Part shown: piece by piece, positions 12,698-23,360 of the stretch
Position numbering within the stretch: position 1 is the first letter of the stretch
Layout of the letters: every line of letters starts with the position of its first letter
Assembly (NCBI GenBank): GCA_002746605.1
Contig: PDPT01000037.1
Coordinates: 62,001-126,000, forward strand
DNA: 64,000 nt
From: Ignavibacteriota bacterium
GTDB taxonomy: Bacteria > Bacteroidota > Ignavibacteria > Ignavibacteriales > Melioribacteraceae
Direction: 5' to 3'
Notes under the pieces: generated by a model
What the model was told of the DNA's origin: nothing
Database searches by the model: none
What the model saw: the letters and a program-made list of their open reading frames with translations, nothing else
Position numbers and translations under genes: made by a program

Positions 12698-15097
12698 ATG
12701 CTCGGTAATATAGTGGTAACAATCGGATTTATATCTGGCTTGTTTACTGTAATTATGTATTTTTATACTTACAAAGGTTACGGAAATACCTTGATTAAAG
12801 CCCGAATCGGTTATCATATTACGGCTATAATGTCTATTCTCGCAAGTATTATATTATTTTATGCCGTATTAACTCACCAATATCAATATAATTATGTTTA
12901 TAGTTATAGTGGCAGCGGACTTTCCACAGGTCTTCTTCTCTCTAGTTTTTGGGGTGGACAAGAAGGCAGTTTTTTACTTTGGGTTTTCTTTACAGCAATC
13001 GTAGGAATTATCCTTTTAGATTATACTTCCAAAAGAGGCGATTTAGAACCGAGAGTAATGATGATTTTTACTTTAAGTTTAACCTTTCTTTTACTTTTGG
13101 TTACTCCAATCCTCAAAAGTCCGTTTAATTACATTTGGATGGACCCAAGTTTTGTTGATATAAAAAATCTTAACAGTAATTTTTTGTCGTTTCCTTTTAT
13201 ACAAAATTTTATGTTCCAAGATGCTTCACAAGGAAAAACATTCATTAAAATTGATGCTCAACTAAAAGCACTTCTTGCAGCAAGCGGAATAAGCATTAAG
13301 GACTTTATTGTTGAAGGGAAAGGACTAAATCCGTTATTGCAAAATTTCTGGATGCAAGTTCATCCTCCGGTACTTTTCCTCGGATTTTCAATGTCAGCAG
13401 TTCCGTTTGCTTTTGCAGTTGCCGCATTGCTCAAAAATGATTATAGAGATTGGGTTAAGCAAGCCTTTCCTTGGATGCTTGCAGGAACAATGATTCTTGG
13501 TCTTGCCATAATGCTCGGTGGTTATTGGGCTTACGGAATTCTTGGTTGGGGTGGATATTGGGGCTGGGATCCCGTAGAAAACTCCAGTCTTATTCCTTGG
13601 CTGATTGGTGTTGGGTCAATCCATACTTTAATAATTCAGAAAAAAACACAAGCCAAAGGTGGTGCCGGCAGATTTGTTAAGACTAACCTTATACTTGCAA
13701 TGCTTACTTACATTTTTGTTCTTTACAGCACATTTTTAACAAGAAGCGGAATACTCGGAGATTCTTCAGTTCATTCGTTCACCGAACCGGGAATGTTAGT
13801 CTATTTAATGCTAGTAATCTTTATGGCTGTATTTCTACTCATTGGACTATTCGGTTTTGCTTACAGATGGAAATATCTTGAAAATGAATTTACCGCCGAA
13901 GAAAATCTGCTTTCGAGAGAACTTGCTTTGTTTACAGGTTCCGTTGCTTTAATTGCTTCAGCTATTATTGTTCTTGCCGGAACTTCAGCTCCAATTTTCG
14001 GACAAGCAGTAGAGATAAGGTTTTATGATGAATTGAATTTACCCATAGCTATTATTATCGGGTTACTAAACGGATTTAGTCTCTTACTAAAATGGAAATC
14101 AAATAAAAATAGCTTTATAATTAAACAATTAATTACTCCTTTAGTAATTTCTATTGCCTTTACTCTGGCAGTTATTTTCTGGGGTGGTGTTTATGATGTA
14201 ATGTTAATTCTTTTGTCATTATCTTCAATTTTTACGATTGTAATAAACTTCCAAATAGCTTATAAAATTGCCCGAAAAAAAGTTGCAAATCTTGGTGCTT
14301 ACGTGGCTCATATAGGCATTGCACTATTTTTATTGGGTGTTGTAGCAACCGGAGGCTTCTCTAAACAAGATTCAATTGATTTAGAAAAAGGTAAAACAAA
14401 AGATATATTCGGTTACAATTTAACATTCACCGGATATAGCTTAATAGAAAACGGAAAGAAATTTGCGTTCAACATTAAAGTGGAAAAAGGAAATTCCGAA
14501 AAAATAATTTCGCCCGTTATGTTTATTGCAAAAATGAATAACAGCTTAATGCGTGAACCGGCAATCTGGACAATGCTTACTAAAGATTTTTATGTAACTC
14601 CGGTCAGTTATGACGAAAATGGAAGCGAATCCCAAAGAGCTGGTAAAAGTGTAATTCTTAAAAAAGGAGAAAGTTTCATCTATGAGGGAAATAAAATTAC
14701 TTTCACAGGCTTCAACTTTCCTCAAAGTGCAATGTCAGCAATGAGAAGCGGAAATGATTTTACTATCGGAGCAAACATTACTGTAGAATCGCAAGATAAA
14801 AAAAGCTACGATGTAGAACCTAAAATACAGAATGTTTCAGGGAATAGAGAATTTGTAGCAGAAAAAATTGATGAATTAAATCTCTTGATTAAGGTAAATA
14901 ACCTTGATGCAAACGGCTCAGTAAGTCTCTTTTTAAGTGATTTAAATAGTGAAAATGAAAATGTTCCAACTGTAAAAAAAGCAGTTCTTTCAATTGAAGC
15001 AAGTATTAAACCTTTTATTAATTTAATTTGGACAGGAGTAATTTTTATGGTAATTGGTTTTGTTATTGCAGTTATTAAGAGAACAAAGGAAGCTTAA
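12698..15097 (+). CDS. ccmF: Cytochrome c heme lyase subunit CcmF
   Basis: GGQEGSFLLW, NFWMQVHPPVLFLGF, GWGGYWGWDPVENSSLIPWL, TRSGILGDSSVHSF. Confidence 0.95.
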   Translation: MLGNIVVTIGFISGLFTVIMYFYTYKGYGNTLIKARIGYHITAIMSILASIILFYAVLTHQYQYNYVYSYSGSGLSTGLLLSSFWGGQEGSFLLWVFFTAIVGIILLDYTSKRGDLEPRVMMIFTLSLTFLLLLVTPILKSPFNYIWMDPSFVDIKNLNSNFLSFPFIQNFMFQDASQGKTFIKIDAQLKALLAASGISIKDFIVEGKGLNPLLQNFWMQVHPPVLFLGFSMSAVPFAFAVAALLKNDYRDWVKQAFPWMLAGTMILGLAIMLGGYWAYGILGWGGYWGWDPVENSSLIPWLIGVGSIHTLIIQKKTQAKGGAGRFVKTNLILAMLTYIFVLYSTFLTRSGILGDSSVHSFTEPGMLVYLMLVIFMAVFLLIGLFGFAYRWKYLENEFTAEENLLSRELALFTGSVALIASAIIVLAGTSAPIFGQAVEIRFYDELNLPIAIIIGLLNGFSLLLKWKSNKNSFIIKQLITPLVISIAFTLAVIFWGGVYDVMLILLSLSSIFTIVINFQIAYKIARKKVANLGAYVAHIGIALFLLGVVATGGFSKQDSIDLEKGKTKDIFGYNLTFTGYSLIENGKKFAFNIKVEKGNSEKIISPVMFIAKMNNSLMREPAIWTMLTKDFYVTPVSYDENGSESQRAGKSVILKKGESFIYEGNKITFTGFNFPQSAMSAMRSGNDFTIGANITVESQDKKSYDVEPKIQNVSGNREFVAEKIDELNLLIKVNNLDANGSVSLFLSDLNSENENVPTVKKAVLSIEASIKPFINLIWTGVIFMVIGFVIAVIKRTKEA

Positions 15098-15210
15098 ATA
15101 ATAACTAATTAGCTCATCACATTATAAAGATTTCTCTTTAATGGTTAGTGAAAAACAGAGTTGAAATTTGTTATTAACAAAACTAAAAGTCTTAAAAAAA
15201 ATTAGAAAAT

Positions 15211-15239
15211 AAAAAGGGACGGCTTCTTTTAACCGTCCC
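15211..15239 (-). terminator. Rho-independent terminator of htpG
   Basis: On minus strand GGGACGG-loop-CCGTCCC followed by TTTTT, just 3' of htpG. Confidence 0.8.
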
Positions 15240-15249
15240 AAATAAAAGA

Positions 15250-17181
15250 TTATTTATTTTCTTCTTTATCCAAATTTCTTACAGTTGTGTACCAATCACT
15301 TGAGTCGGATAATAAACTATTAATTCTATTAACCAATTTATGCGGATCATTCAAAAAGCCTTCAAGTAACAATGATGATTCGTAAAGCTGCTCTGTAACA
15401 GTTTTAATATACGCATCATTATTATTTGCTTTGAAAACTTTTAACAAATTCCTAATTAACTTGTGATCTTTGTTTACTTCCATAATTTTTTGTGGGGCAT
15501 TAGTCATTCCGCCTTGCAGGTTCATAATTTTCTGCATAGTTGATGACATCCCATCAGCAGGATTTACTAAAACAATCGGACTCCCTTTTAATCTCTCGGA
15601 TTCTTTAACTTCTTTAATTCTATCACCAAGAATATCTTTCATTTTTTTCATTAAACTTGAAAAATGTTTTTTATCCGATTTTGATAATTCCTCAACGACT
15701 TCTTTTACATCTTCATCAACATTTTCTATTTTTTTCAATTTTTTAGTATCGGCTTGCTCAACAGATTTGATTTCAAAATCTTTATACTTTCTGATTGCTT
15801 CCATTACAAATTCATCCATCGGATCATAAAGATAAAGAACTTCAATTCCTTTACTCTTGAATATTTCTAAATGAGGATCCAATAAAATTGCATCTCTGCT
15901 GTTACCAACTACATAATAAATTTCTTTTTGATCTTTTTTCATTCTCTCAACATATTGATCAAAAGAGAACAACTCATTAGCATCTTTTGAAACCGAAGAG
16001 TTAAAACGAAGAAGTTTTACAAATTTTTCTTGATTAGGATAATCCATATATCCCATTTTGAAAGTTCTGCCATGCTCTTTCCAGAAATCCATAAACTTAT
16101 CTTCTTCTTTTTCCGAAAGAGTTTTAAGGTGTGAAAGTATTTGTGAAGTTACACTATTTGCAATTTTCGAAAAAATAATATTTTCTTGCAACGTTTCTCT
16201 CGAAATATTCAAAGGTAAATCTTCCGAATCAACAACACCTTTTACAAAACTTAAATATTCAGGTAACAGATCCTTATTTTGATGTTGAATAAGAACACGT
16301 CTTACATACAAATCCAAGCCATATTCTTCTCTTCTAAAACCAAACATATCCATATTCTTTTTAGGAATGAACAACAGGCTTGTAAACTGAATTGGCGCAT
16401 CAACACTTCTGTGAATAGTTGTAAGCGGTTCGTCATTATCATAGGTTAAGAATTTGTAAAACTCAGTATATTGCTCAGGTTTAATACTGGATTTTGGTTC
16501 ACGCCAAAGTGCAGAAACCGTGTTTACAACCTCTCCCTCAACTTTAATTGGGAAAGTTATAAAACTTGAGTGTTTCTTAACAATTGAATCAAGCCTGTAT
16601 TTTTCAAGGAACTCATCCATATCATCTTTTAAATGGACTTCTATAACCGTTCCTCTTTTCTTGGGTTCGTTAAGTTCAGAAATTGTATAACTTCCTAAAC
16701 CATCGGATTTCCACTGAACAGCTTTTTCATTTTCTTTGAAAGATTTAGTTTTAATTATAACTTCTTTGGCTACCATAAAAACAGAATAAAAACCAATCCC
16801 GAATCTTCCTATAATGTTCGAAGCATCTTCTTTGCTTTTTGCCATTACTTTTAAGAATTCAGATGTTCCGGATTTAGCAATTGTACCAATATTGTTTATC
16901 AAATCATCCTTGGTCATACCAATACCGTTATCTTGCACATAAACAATCTTTTTATCCTTATTGAAAGTTACATCAATTTCCAAAGGAAGATCGTTATCAA
17001 CTATCTTTGTTCCCTTATTCGATTCAAATCTTAATTTATCCATCGCATCCGAAGCATTGGAAATTAGTTCACGTAAAAATATTTCCTTATGCGTATAAAG
17101 TGAATGGACAAGAATATCGAGAAGTTGTTTAACCTCCGCTTTAAACTCAAACTTGTTGTCATCAATTTTTGTATCAGACAT
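15250..17181 (-). CDS. htpG: Chaperone protein HtpG (Hsp90)
   Basis: FKAEVKQLLDILVHSLYTHKEIFLRELISNASDA, GIGMTKDDLINNIGTIAKSGT, GRFGIGFYSVFMVA. Confidence 0.97.
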   Translation of the reverse strand: MSDTKIDDNKFEFKAEVKQLLDILVHSLYTHKEIFLRELISNASDAMDKLRFESNKGTKIVDNDLPLEIDVTFNKDKKIVYVQDNGIGMTKDDLINNIGTIAKSGTSEFLKVMAKSKEDASNIIGRFGIGFYSVFMVAKEVIIKTKSFKENEKAVQWKSDGLGSYTISELNEPKKRGTVIEVHLKDDMDEFLEKYRLDSIVKKHSSFITFPIKVEGEVVNTVSALWREPKSSIKPEQYTEFYKFLTYDNDEPLTTIHRSVDAPIQFTSLLFIPKKNMDMFGFRREEYGLDLYVRRVLIQHQNKDLLPEYLSFVKGVVDSEDLPLNISRETLQENIIFSKIANSVTSQILSHLKTLSEKEEDKFMDFWKEHGRTFKMGYMDYPNQEKFVKLLRFNSSVSKDANELFSFDQYVERMKKDQKEIYYVVGNSRDAILLDPHLEIFKSKGIEVLYLYDPMDEFVMEAIRKYKDFEIKSVEQADTKKLKKIENVDEDVKEVVEELSKSDKKHFSSLMKKMKDILGDRIKEVKESERLKGSPIVLVNPADGMSSTMQKIMNLQGGMTNAPQKIMEVNKDHKLIRNLLKVFKANNNDAYIKTVTEQLYESSLLLEGFLNDPHKLVNRINSLLSDSSDWYTTVRNLDKEENK

Positions 17182-17416
17182 AGTTACTCCTTTTTTATTT
17201 ATTTTATCGTTTATTTAATTTTATGATTACACAATCTAATTTTTTAAAAGTTCTATTATTTTTTTCAATCTCTCATTATTTTTTTATCATACACCAATAT
17301 GATGCACAAAATACAAAATGGTTAGAATTTAATTTATAAATTTAATATTATTTCAATTAATATTTTGACTTGTTGTAAGTATATTTAAGTTTGGAATAAA
17401 TTGAAATAAGCATTAC

Positions 17417-18637
17417 ATGAAATTCTCATATCAACTAGCTAAAAAATTTATAAGCAGTAAACAAGGAAGCAAATTTTTCTCTTTGATTTCCGTGATTACT
17501 ATCGGTGGAATTACTCTCGGTGTTGCTGTGTTAATAATGTCGTTTTCAATTTTAAATGGATTTGACGATACGGTTAGTAAGAATATTATAAATTTTAATG
17601 CTCATATAAATATTTCCGGTTACAGCGGACACAATTTACCTAATCATAAATTTGTTGAGCATGAAATAAAATCCAAGTTAGCAAGTCTTTACTCAAATTT
17701 TTCTGCATATATTTCCGAAAAAGTAATTATTTCAAAGCGAGATATTTCCGAAGGAATTATTCTCAATGGTGTTAAAGATAGTTTTTTTAAGAGTTCTTCA
17801 CAAAGAATTCCCGTTGAAGGAAATTTTAATCTAAATAAAAATCCCGAAGGAATTATACTCGGAAAAAAATTAGCTGAGTTATTTAATGTGAAAGTTGGTG
17901 ATAATGTAGTTATATTTGCATTAGAAAACAATCAACCTCCTTCTTTAACAAATCTTCCTTTAGTTGAACAATTTGAAGTTATTGGAATTTACGAAAGCGG
18001 AATGGCGGAGTATGATGATATTTATGCTTTCATAAACTTTAATAAAGCTAAAAAAATCTTTAATATAAAAGACGAAGTAAGCGGTTACAACATCAATCTA
18101 TACGATATAAGTAAAATTGAAAATATTAAAAGCGTATTGAATGATTTTCTTAGATATCCGTTTTATGTAAGAGGTTATAGAGAAATTAATAAACATATTT
18201 TTACTTGGTTAGAATTGCAGAAAAAACCTATTCCTATAATTTTGGGATTAATAATTATTGTAGCAGTGTTCAATATTATTGGGGCTGTCTTAATGCTTAT
18301 TATTCAAAAAACGGGAGCTATAGGAATTTTAAAAACCTTGGGAGCTAACAGAAAACAAATTATGCAACTATTTATTTTTCAAGGAATTGCACTTGCAATC
18401 ATCGGAATTATTTTGGGAAACTTGTTAGCAATTACATTAAGCTTTCTGCAAAACACATTCAACATAATTGAACTTCCTAAAGATATTTACTATTTATCAT
18501 CTGTTCCCATAACTATTGATTTTAATGTTTACATACTTGTATCGTTAACTGCATTCATCTTAGCTCTAATAATTTCTATTATACCGAGTTACATTGCTTC
18601 TAAAATTCAACCTATAAATGCAATAAAATTTAATTGA
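17417..18637 (+). CDS. lolC: Lipoprotein-releasing ABC transporter permease (LolC/E family)
   Basis: FtsX-like permease; N-terminal SSKQGSKFFSLISVITIGGITLGVAVLIMSFSILNGF; followed by a second permease and LolD. Confidence 0.85.
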   Translation: MKFSYQLAKKFISSKQGSKFFSLISVITIGGITLGVAVLIMSFSILNGFDDTVSKNIINFNAHINISGYSGHNLPNHKFVEHEIKSKLASLYSNFSAYISEKVIISKRDISEGIILNGVKDSFFKSSSQRIPVEGNFNLNKNPEGIILGKKLAELFNVKVGDNVVIFALENNQPPSLTNLPLVEQFEVIGIYESGMAEYDDIYAFINFNKAKKIFNIKDEVSGYNINLYDISKIENIKSVLNDFLRYPFYVRGYREINKHIFTWLELQKKPIPIILGLIIIVAVFNIIGAVLMLIIQKTGAIGILKTLGANRKQIMQLFIFQGIALAIIGIILGNLLAITLSFLQNTFNIIELPKDIYYLSSVPITIDFNVYILVSLTAFILALIISIIPSYIASKIQPINAIKFN

Positions 18638-19866
18638 TTATGTTTGAATATTTTATATCTAAAAGATACTTGCGAAGCAAACACAGATTGAGCATTATTT
18701 CAATCATCTCTGTAATTTCAACTCTTGGAGTAACAATTGGAGTTGCAGCGCTTGTGATTGTGCTTTCTGTATTTAATGGGTTTAGTTCACTTGTTACAAA
18801 TATGCTTGTAAATTTTGATCCGCACATAAGATTAACATTCAATAAAATTGATACGAAAGAAATAGTTGAAATTAAAAAATTCCTGAATGAAAATAGTTCC
18901 GTAAGTTCTTACTCCGAATATTCCGAAGGAAAATCAATAGTACTAAAAAATAAAGCAATGGAAATATTAAATTTAAAAGGAATATCGGAAGACAGCCAAG
19001 CAAGTTTGGAAAGAATAAATAGCAGAATAAAATTCGGGGGAATGGATATTTCTTCCCAAAATTCAATCGGGAAAATAATTATAAGTCTACCAATTGCTTT
19101 AAGATTATCAGCACGAGTTGGCGATACTCTTTTTGTAACTTCAGCCGAACAAATTAAAAAAATAGTTACGCGAATGTCTATTCCAAAAACTTTAAGAGTT
19201 GTTGTTAGTGGAATTTATGAAATAAACAATAAAGAATATTCAATGTCGTACTGTTTTACATCGCTCAAAACAGCTCAGGCACTTTTAAATAGAAAAAATA
19301 AAATATCGGGATTAGAAATTGTTCTGCACGATATTAATAATTCTGAAAAATTCAAAAAAGAATTTACTGAACATTTCAACTTGGAAAATATTAAAGCAAA
19401 TAGTTGGTACGATTTACACAAAGATCTTTACCGAGTTATGCTTCTAGAAAGATGGGCAGCTTATATTTTACTTTCACTAATAATTGCAGTTGCAGCTTTT
19501 AATATTTTAAGTTCATTAACCATGTCGGTTATTGAGAAAAAGAAGGATATCGGAATTTTGAGATCGATGGGAGCTAACTCCAATTCCATAAAAAGAATAT
19601 TTATGTTCGAAGGTGTATTGATTGGTTTTATTGGAACAATATTTGGACTTATTCTGGGTTTACTTGTTTGTTACATGCAAATAAATTTTAACATTTACTC
19701 ACTCGATGCTAGCAAGTATGTAATTGATACTCTACCGATGCAGGTTAAGTTTTCTGATATTATTGCAGTAACTTTAATGTCGATGCTGCTTACATTCTTT
19801 GCTTCTCGGTATCCTGCAAAACGAGCATTAAAAACTAAAGTTATAAACGCCATTAAATGGGAATAA
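18634..19866 (+). CDS. lolE: Lipoprotein-releasing ABC transporter permease (LolC/E family); probable start MFEYF at 18640
   Basis: FISKRYLRSKHRLSIISIISVISTLGVTIGVAALVIVLSVFNGF; FtsX-type C-terminus. Confidence 0.85.
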   Translation: MIMFEYFISKRYLRSKHRLSIISIISVISTLGVTIGVAALVIVLSVFNGFSSLVTNMLVNFDPHIRLTFNKIDTKEIVEIKKFLNENSSVSSYSEYSEGKSIVLKNKAMEILNLKGISEDSQASLERINSRIKFGGMDISSQNSIGKIIISLPIALRLSARVGDTLFVTSAEQIKKIVTRMSIPKTLRVVVSGIYEINNKEYSMSYCFTSLKTAQALLNRKNKISGLEIVLHDINNSEKFKKEFTEHFNLENIKANSWYDLHKDLYRVMLLERWAAYILLSLIIAVAAFNILSSLTMSVIEKKKDIGILRSMGANSNSIKRIFMFEGVLIGFIGTIFGLILGLLVCYMQINFNIYSLDASKYVIDTLPMQVKFSDIIAVTLMSMLLTFFASRYPAKRALKTKVINAIKWE

Positions 19867-19869
19867 CAA

Positions 19870-20541
19870 ATGATATTACAAGCGAAAAATATCTCAAAGT
19901 CATTTCAAAAGGGTAAAGAAAATAAAATTGATGTACTCAAGAACATTTCACTTATCTTAAAGAGAAACGAAATATCTGTTATTGTAGGAACTTCGGGTGC
20001 AGGAAAGAGTACACTCTTGCACATACTAAGCGGATTAGATAAACCCGACTCCGGTGAAGTTGAAATAGACGGACAAAATATTTTTGCATTGGATGAAAAA
20101 AATATATCCAAATTTAGGAATGAATCGATTGGATTTATTTTTCAGTTTCATCATTTATTACCCGAATTTACTGCCGAAGAAAATATTGCCATTGCACAAA
20201 TGATAAATGGAACATCAAGAAAAAAGGCAATTAAGAATAGCAGAGAACTTTTGGAATTAGTCGGACTTTCAGATAGAAGCACACATCTTCCCGCCGAACT
20301 TTCCGGCGGAGAACAGCAGCGTATTGCAATTGCAAGAGCATTAATAAATAAACCGAAAATTATTTTTGCCGATGAACCTACGGGAAATCTTGATTCAAAG
20401 AATAGCGAAATAATACATAAACTTTTTGTAGAACTAAAAGAAAAACTTGGAATAACTTTACTGATGGTTACACACAATCAAGATTTGGTTAAGCTTGCAG
20501 ACAGAGTCCTTGAAATGAAAGACGGACAAGTTGAGGGATAA
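19870..20541 (+). CDS. lolD: Lipoprotein-releasing ABC transporter ATPase LolD
   Basis: [45 protein letters not shown]. Confidence 0.93.
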   Translation: MILQAKNISKSFQKGKENKIDVLKNISLILKRNEISVIVGTSGAGKSTLLHILSGLDKPDSGEVEIDGQNIFALDEKNISKFRNESIGFIFQFHHLLPEFTAEENIAIAQMINGTSRKKAIKNSRELLELVGLSDRSTHLPAELSGGEQQRIAIARALINKPKIIFADEPTGNLDSKNSEIIHKLFVELKEKLGITLLMVTHNQDLVKLADRVLEMKDGQVEG

Positions 20542-20610
20542 ACCAAAAAGATTAGTGTTCACAAATTTTGTAATGATAATATTACTAATTTAAAGTTTAT
20601 TTATGTTATT

Positions 20611-21459
20611 TTATCTATAACTATTTATTAACGAAAGAGCCTGACTTAAATAACCTGAACCAAACAAATTCAAATGATTCAAAATATGATAAAGTTTATA
20701 AATATTTTCTCGATATTTCCAACCGTCTTTTAACGGATATGCCTCGTTATAAGCTTGGTAAAAAACTGAATCGAAACCCCCGAATAATTTTGTCATTGCT
20801 AAATCAGCTTCCCTATGACCAAAATAAACAGCGGGATCAATTAAACAAGGATTTCCTTGTTCATCTGTTATATAATTTCCGCCCCACAAATCACCATGTA
20901 ATAATGTCGGAGGTTCTTCGCTTCCATTTAAAATTTTATCGATGTTTTGTCCTAAATAACTTATACCGGATTTTAATTCAGAGTTAGCATAACCATTCTT
21001 TTCTACTAATTTATATTGGAACAAAATTCTATTCTGAAAATAAAAATCAGTCCAACTATCACTTTCGGGTAAGTTTTTTTGAGTAGTTGAACCGATAAAA
21101 TTATCTTCAACATAACCAAACTTGGGATTGTGAGTTTTGTGCATTTCGGCAAATTGTCTTCCGAACTTGTTACTAAAATTTTTTGATTTAGAAGCGGATT
21201 CAATAAATTCAAGAATCAAAAAATCTTTATTCACTTTAATTACTTCAGGAATTCTAATGGTATTTGTTCTTTTTAGTTCATTCAAACCATTAGCTTCTGC
21301 AAAGTGAATTTTGCTGTTCAAATATTGTTTAACAAAATAATTCGTACCATCTTTAACAGTTACTTTATTTGCATTTCCAATACAACCGCCGCCCAATGAA
21401 ACAATTGATACAATATTTTGGTGAAGTTCTTCTTCTAATTTTCGATTTAAAGTTTTCAT
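20611..21459 (-). CDS. Fructosamine/ketosamine kinase family protein
   Basis: LLHGDLWGGNYITDEQGNPCLIDPAVYFGHREADLAMTKLFGGFDSVFYQAYNEAYPL is typical FN3K family. Confidence 0.92.
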   Translation of the reverse strand: MKTLNRKLEEELHQNIVSIVSLGGGCIGNANKVTVKDGTNYFVKQYLNSKIHFAEANGLNELKRTNTIRIPEVIKVNKDFLILEFIESASKSKNFSNKFGRQFAEMHKTHNPKFGYVEDNFIGSTTQKNLPESDSWTDFYFQNRILFQYKLVEKNGYANSELKSGISYLGQNIDKILNGSEEPPTLLHGDLWGGNYITDEQGNPCLIDPAVYFGHREADLAMTKLFGGFDSVFYQAYNEAYPLKDGWKYRENIYKLYHILNHLNLFGSGYLSQALSLINSYR

Positions 21460-21926
21460 ATTTTTTTCTTAATAAATTCTAAAAGTCCGTTACAGGAATC
21501 TCCAAGAATATCAAGTACATTTTCAAAACCTTCGGAACCGCCATAATAAGGATCCGGCACTTCAGAATATTTACCTTCTTGAGCAAAGTCAGTCATCTTA
21601 AATATTTTATTTTGATACTTCCCTTCCCTATCAAACTTCAGTAAATCATTATAATTATCATTATCCATTGCAATAATGTAATCGAAATTCGTAAAATCTT
21701 CTTCTCTAAACTTTCTGGCAACACTTGTTAATCTATAACCTCGTTTAAGAGCATGATGTTTCATTCTTGCATCAGCTTGTTCACCTTCGTGATAAGCAAT
21801 TGTACCTGCAGAATCACATTGTATTTCTTCTTGAAGTCCGGCTCTTTTTACCAGCTTGTTCATAACAGCTTCACCACTGGGTGAACGACAAATATTTCCC
21901 ATACATACAAATAATATATTAATCAA
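21456..21926 (-). CDS. Low-molecular-weight protein tyrosine phosphatase family protein
   Basis: ILFVCMGNICRSPSGEAVM P-loop and VPDPYYGGSEGFENVLD DP motif; 4-nt overlap with kinase. Confidence 0.93.
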   Translation of the reverse strand: MINILFVCMGNICRSPSGEAVMNKLVKRAGLQEEIQCDSAGTIAYHEGEQADARMKHHALKRGYRLTSVARKFREEDFTNFDYIIAMDNDNYNDLLKFDREGKYQNKIFKMTDFAQEGKYSEVPDPYYGGSEGFENVLDILGDSCNGLLEFIKKKI

Positions 21927-22006
21927 AAATTTATCCCCATTTTTTTATAAATTATTTTTTGTAAAAATATCAATAAATAAAATCATTTAAAACTAAAACC
22001 GAAACT

Positions 22007-22456
22007 ATGACAAAAACATATCACAAACCTATGCACACTGCCGAACATATTTTGAATCAGATTATGTTAAAAGATTATACCAAGGCAAGGTCTTTTACAA
22101 CACATATTGAAAAGAAAAAATCTAAAGTTGATTACCATTTTGATAGAAACTTAACGGATGATGAACTTTTAGACATCCAAAATAAAGTAAACAAAATTAT
22201 TGATTCTTCTCTTGATGTTACGGAAAATTTTTTGAGTTATGCTGAAGCAGCAAAAGATTTTAACTTAGAAAAACTTCCCGCTGATGCAGGAAATAAAATT
22301 AGAATTATAAACATAGGCAATTTTGATTCTTGTCCGTGTATTGGTCAACATGTGAAGAACACAAATGAAATCGGTAAATTCAAAATTATATCTTCCAGTT
22401 TTAATGAAAACGTTTTACGATTAAGATTTAAACTTGAACATAATATTGAGAAATAA
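22007..22456 (+). CDS. Short AlaX-like trans-editing domain protein (alanyl-tRNA editing family)
   Basis: HTAEH (HxxxH) and CIGQHVKNTNEIGKFKI (CxxxH) zinc-ligand motifs of ThrRS/AlaRS second additional domain. Confidence 0.75.
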   Translation: MTKTYHKPMHTAEHILNQIMLKDYTKARSFTTHIEKKKSKVDYHFDRNLTDDELLDIQNKVNKIIDSSLDVTENFLSYAEAAKDFNLEKLPADAGNKIRIINIGNFDSCPCIGQHVKNTNEIGKFKIISSSFNENVLRLRFKLEHNIEK

Positions 22457-22492
22457 ATAATCATAATTTTTGATTCAGATTAAAATAATTTA

Positions 22493-23158
22493 ATGATAAA
22501 AGTTTTTAATATAAAATCCATAATATTAAACTATAAAATAATAATAATTACTTTTTACTTTTTAGTTTCTTGTTCAAGCAGTAGAGATTATTCTGAATAC
22601 AATAGTGTTAAAGGTAAATTTATTGAATCCGGTGTTGCAAGTTGGTACGGTCCAAATTTTGACGGAATGAAAACAGCGAACGGAGAAACATTCGATATGC
22701 AAGATATGACAGCAGCTCACCGCACCTTACCTTTTGGGAGTTTAATAAAAGTTGTAGATTCAGATACAAAGAAATATATCATAGTAAGAATAAACGACCG
22801 AGGACCTTATGCAAAACAAAGAATTATTGATCTTTCGAAAAGAGCTGCAGAAAAACTTGGAATAATAAGAAAAGGAACTGCAAATGTAAATTTGTATTTG
22901 CTCAATCAAAAGGTTTTACCAAGTAATTTAAAAACTCCGCATTATACTGTACAAATCGGGTCTTTCTTTAAGAAAGATGATGCAATAAATTTAAGTAAAA
23001 ACTTTAACAACTCATTCATTATTCAAGCTACAATAAGCAAGAAAATTTATTACAGAGTTTATGTCGGTCGTTTTGATACAAAGCAAGAAGCAAACTTAAT
23101 AAAAAGAAAACTCTCCGATAAAGGTTACAAGGGTTTTGTGAAACAGTTTGAGAACTGA
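22493..23158 (+). CDS. rlpA: Septal ring lytic transglycosylase RlpA family lipoprotein with SPOR domain
   Basis: GVASWYGPNFDGMKTANGETFDMQDMTAAHRTLPFG, VRINDRGPY, C-terminal SPOR-like YTVQIGSF...YRVYVGRF; lipobox FLVSC. Confidence 0.92.
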   Translation: MIKVFNIKSIILNYKIIIITFYFLVSCSSSRDYSEYNSVKGKFIESGVASWYGPNFDGMKTANGETFDMQDMTAAHRTLPFGSLIKVVDSDTKKYIIVRINDRGPYAKQRIIDLSKRAAEKLGIIRKGTANVNLYLLNQKVLPSNLKTPHYTVQIGSFFKKDDAINLSKNFNNSFIIQATISKKIYYRVYVGRFDTKQEANLIKRKLSDKGYKGFVKQFEN

Positions 23159-23360
23159 AAAGCAATGTATATTCCTAAGATTTAATAAATAGTAAATTAA
23201 AAGCTAAAACAATAAACAAAATTGGAGAAATTTTCCCGTAAGCTTTCCTTGACAAATAGCGTACGAAAAAAAATACTAAATTTGTCTAACTCTTAAAATA
23301 TTTTTTGTGCTTCTTTGAGTGTAATTGATTCTTACCGATGCTCATAAGGGATTCAAAATT

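Noticed and set aside
20151-20477. 108-aa minus-strand ORF antisense to lolD
   Set aside because: Antisense to a canonical ABC ATPase; no independent evidence.
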